This document shows positions 62,980-64,000 of a stretch of DNA of 64,000 nucleotides, piece after piece (within the stretch, counting starts at the first letter, position 1; each line of letters starts with the position of its first letter). The stretch comes from Pagrus major (taxonomy: Eukaryota; Chordata; Actinopteri; Spariformes; Sparidae): positions 17,461,113 through 17,525,112 of the forward strand of contig NC_133223.1 of NCBI RefSeq assembly GCF_040436345.1, written 5' to 3'. The notes under the pieces are model-generated. The model did no database searches and was not told the origin of the DNA. It saw nothing but the letters and a program-made list of their open reading frames with translations. A program made the translations under genes and the position numbers.

Positions 62980-63549
62980 CCAATGGGAACGCTGGATTTC
63001 AGCCAGCATTACATCCAATCAGCGCTCGACTTTCTCCGCAATCACGCAAATACGCGCTGACGCTAATGTCTATGAATGTGCTATGGTCACGTCTTAGTCT
63101 TAATTTCAGTGGAGAATTTAGCTTGCTAACGTGTCTTAAATATAATATAATATACCACAGTGGAATTTAAAAAACCTGACAGCTACACTTTGTGATGTGG
63201 TTGAAGAGAAAATAAGGTTCAACTGGAGGAAAACAACCGTGTTTTTAAATTAGCTAGTAGCTAACTTGCTAGAAATTGCTAACGCTAGCTAGCTAGCTTA
63301 ACACGTAGAGGAGATGCTTCAGTGCCTTTCACCTCCTGGAAACAACTTAAATGGTAACTTGACTTAATATTTGTGAAGTAAACTTAAGTTGTACTTACTG
63401 TGGCTGAACACTGCCTTTACATTTGTGCCTTTAGGAGCAGCCATGAATGTATTAACATTTGTGATAGCAGCAAACAGCTACCACACTGTGCCAGGGGACC
63501 GTCTCCAGATCTGAGGCAGGTGCCTCCATCAAGGTCGGGGGAAGAAGTA
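62980..63549 (+). promoter_or_regulatory. Possible promoter and first exons of an unidentified transcript
   Basis: Two CCAAT boxes (AGCCAATGGG at about 62980 and ATCCAATCAGCG at about 63015) lie in a locally CpG-richer stretch. An ATG at 63315 opens 13 codons to a donor AATG/GTAACT. Then TTTGTGCCTTTAG at about 63432 could be an acceptor for an exon ending GAAGAA/GTAAGT at about 63549. The joined frame stops quickly, so this would be untranslated or mis-modelled. No protein family recognised. Confidence 0.2.
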
Positions 63550-64000
63550 AGTAAACACAGATTTCTAAAAGCAGTAGCTTGTGTGTTGCCAAAGTTATCA
63601 CCATGCTATCTGTGCAAAACAAATGTAGCCTATAGTCCTGTAAACAGTGTACATGCAGAGGTTGTTAAGCAGAAGAGGCACCATACTAAAACTGTGTTCA
63701 GATTTTAGACCTAGAAACATGTGGGAAAAAACATACAGCTCCTCATTCATTGTAATAAGGCCACTGGATTGATGCTGCAGATGTGCCAACACAATAGCGC
63801 TGCAATGATTAGTCGATCGGAAGAAAATGATTGGCCAACTATGTTGATAATGGCATCGTTTTTCACACAAAACTGTTAAACATTCGCAGGTTTCTGCGTC
63901 CTAAATGTAAGGACGTCACTGTGGGATCCAGGAAATTGTAATGAGCATTTTTCACATCTTCTTTTACATTTTATAGACCAAAGGATTAATCATTTAACTG

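Overview
The window is vertebrate genomic DNA from a ray-finned fish. It carries the 5' (posterior) end of a HoxD cluster together with the genes that flank it there. Hox genes read on the minus strand in the order hoxd10a (first exon only, cut by the left edge), hoxd11a and hoxd12a. They are followed by evx2 and lnpk (Lunapark) on the plus strand. This order is the ancestral 5' HoxD arrangement. Keeping d10, d11 and d12 next to evx2 and lnpk points to the teleost 'a' copy of HoxD. Long AT-rich spacers, many dinucleotide and tetranucleotide microsatellites, and TTAA-type and hAT-type miniature transposons fit a spiny-rayed teleost, but the species cannot be named from sequence alone.

Layout: 1-14 kb is the compact Hox part (hoxd10a exon 1, hoxd11a, hoxd12a; two-exon genes with the homeobox in exon 2) and is almost free of transposons. 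14-30 kb lies between hoxd12a and evx2, where hoxd13a should be. It has no intact hoxd13a. A decayed Hox13 homeobox remains on the minus strand at about 17.49-17.67 kb, with a frameshift, stops and a lost helix-3 core. The same interval holds an intact type II membrane C-type lectin-like gene (21.8-23.1 kb, plus strand), duplicated upstream blocks with a kappaB-like site, two CTCF-like motifs, a LINE remnant and several miniature transposons. 30-33 kb is evx2 in three exons with a TATA box. 33-46 kb is a gene-poor spacer with candidate regulatory sequence and repeats. 46-58 kb is lnpk: 12 coding exons plus a probable untranslated first exon. 58-64 kb has no recognised gene; it holds complex single-copy sequence that may be regulatory, two miniature transposons, and a possible promoter and first exons near the right edge.

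How the parts relate: HOXD10-12 and EVX2 are homeodomain transcription factors that pattern the posterior body axis, fins and nervous system. Lunapark is an unrelated ER-shaping protein whose locus in other vertebrates carries or borders the long-range HoxD enhancers. The unusual part is the hoxd12a-evx2 interval: a dead hoxd13a, an immune-type lectin gene and a dense transposon load inside a cluster that normally excludes such sequence. Exon boundaries were placed by hand from splice consensus, reading frame and recalled family sequences; no alignment or database search was run.
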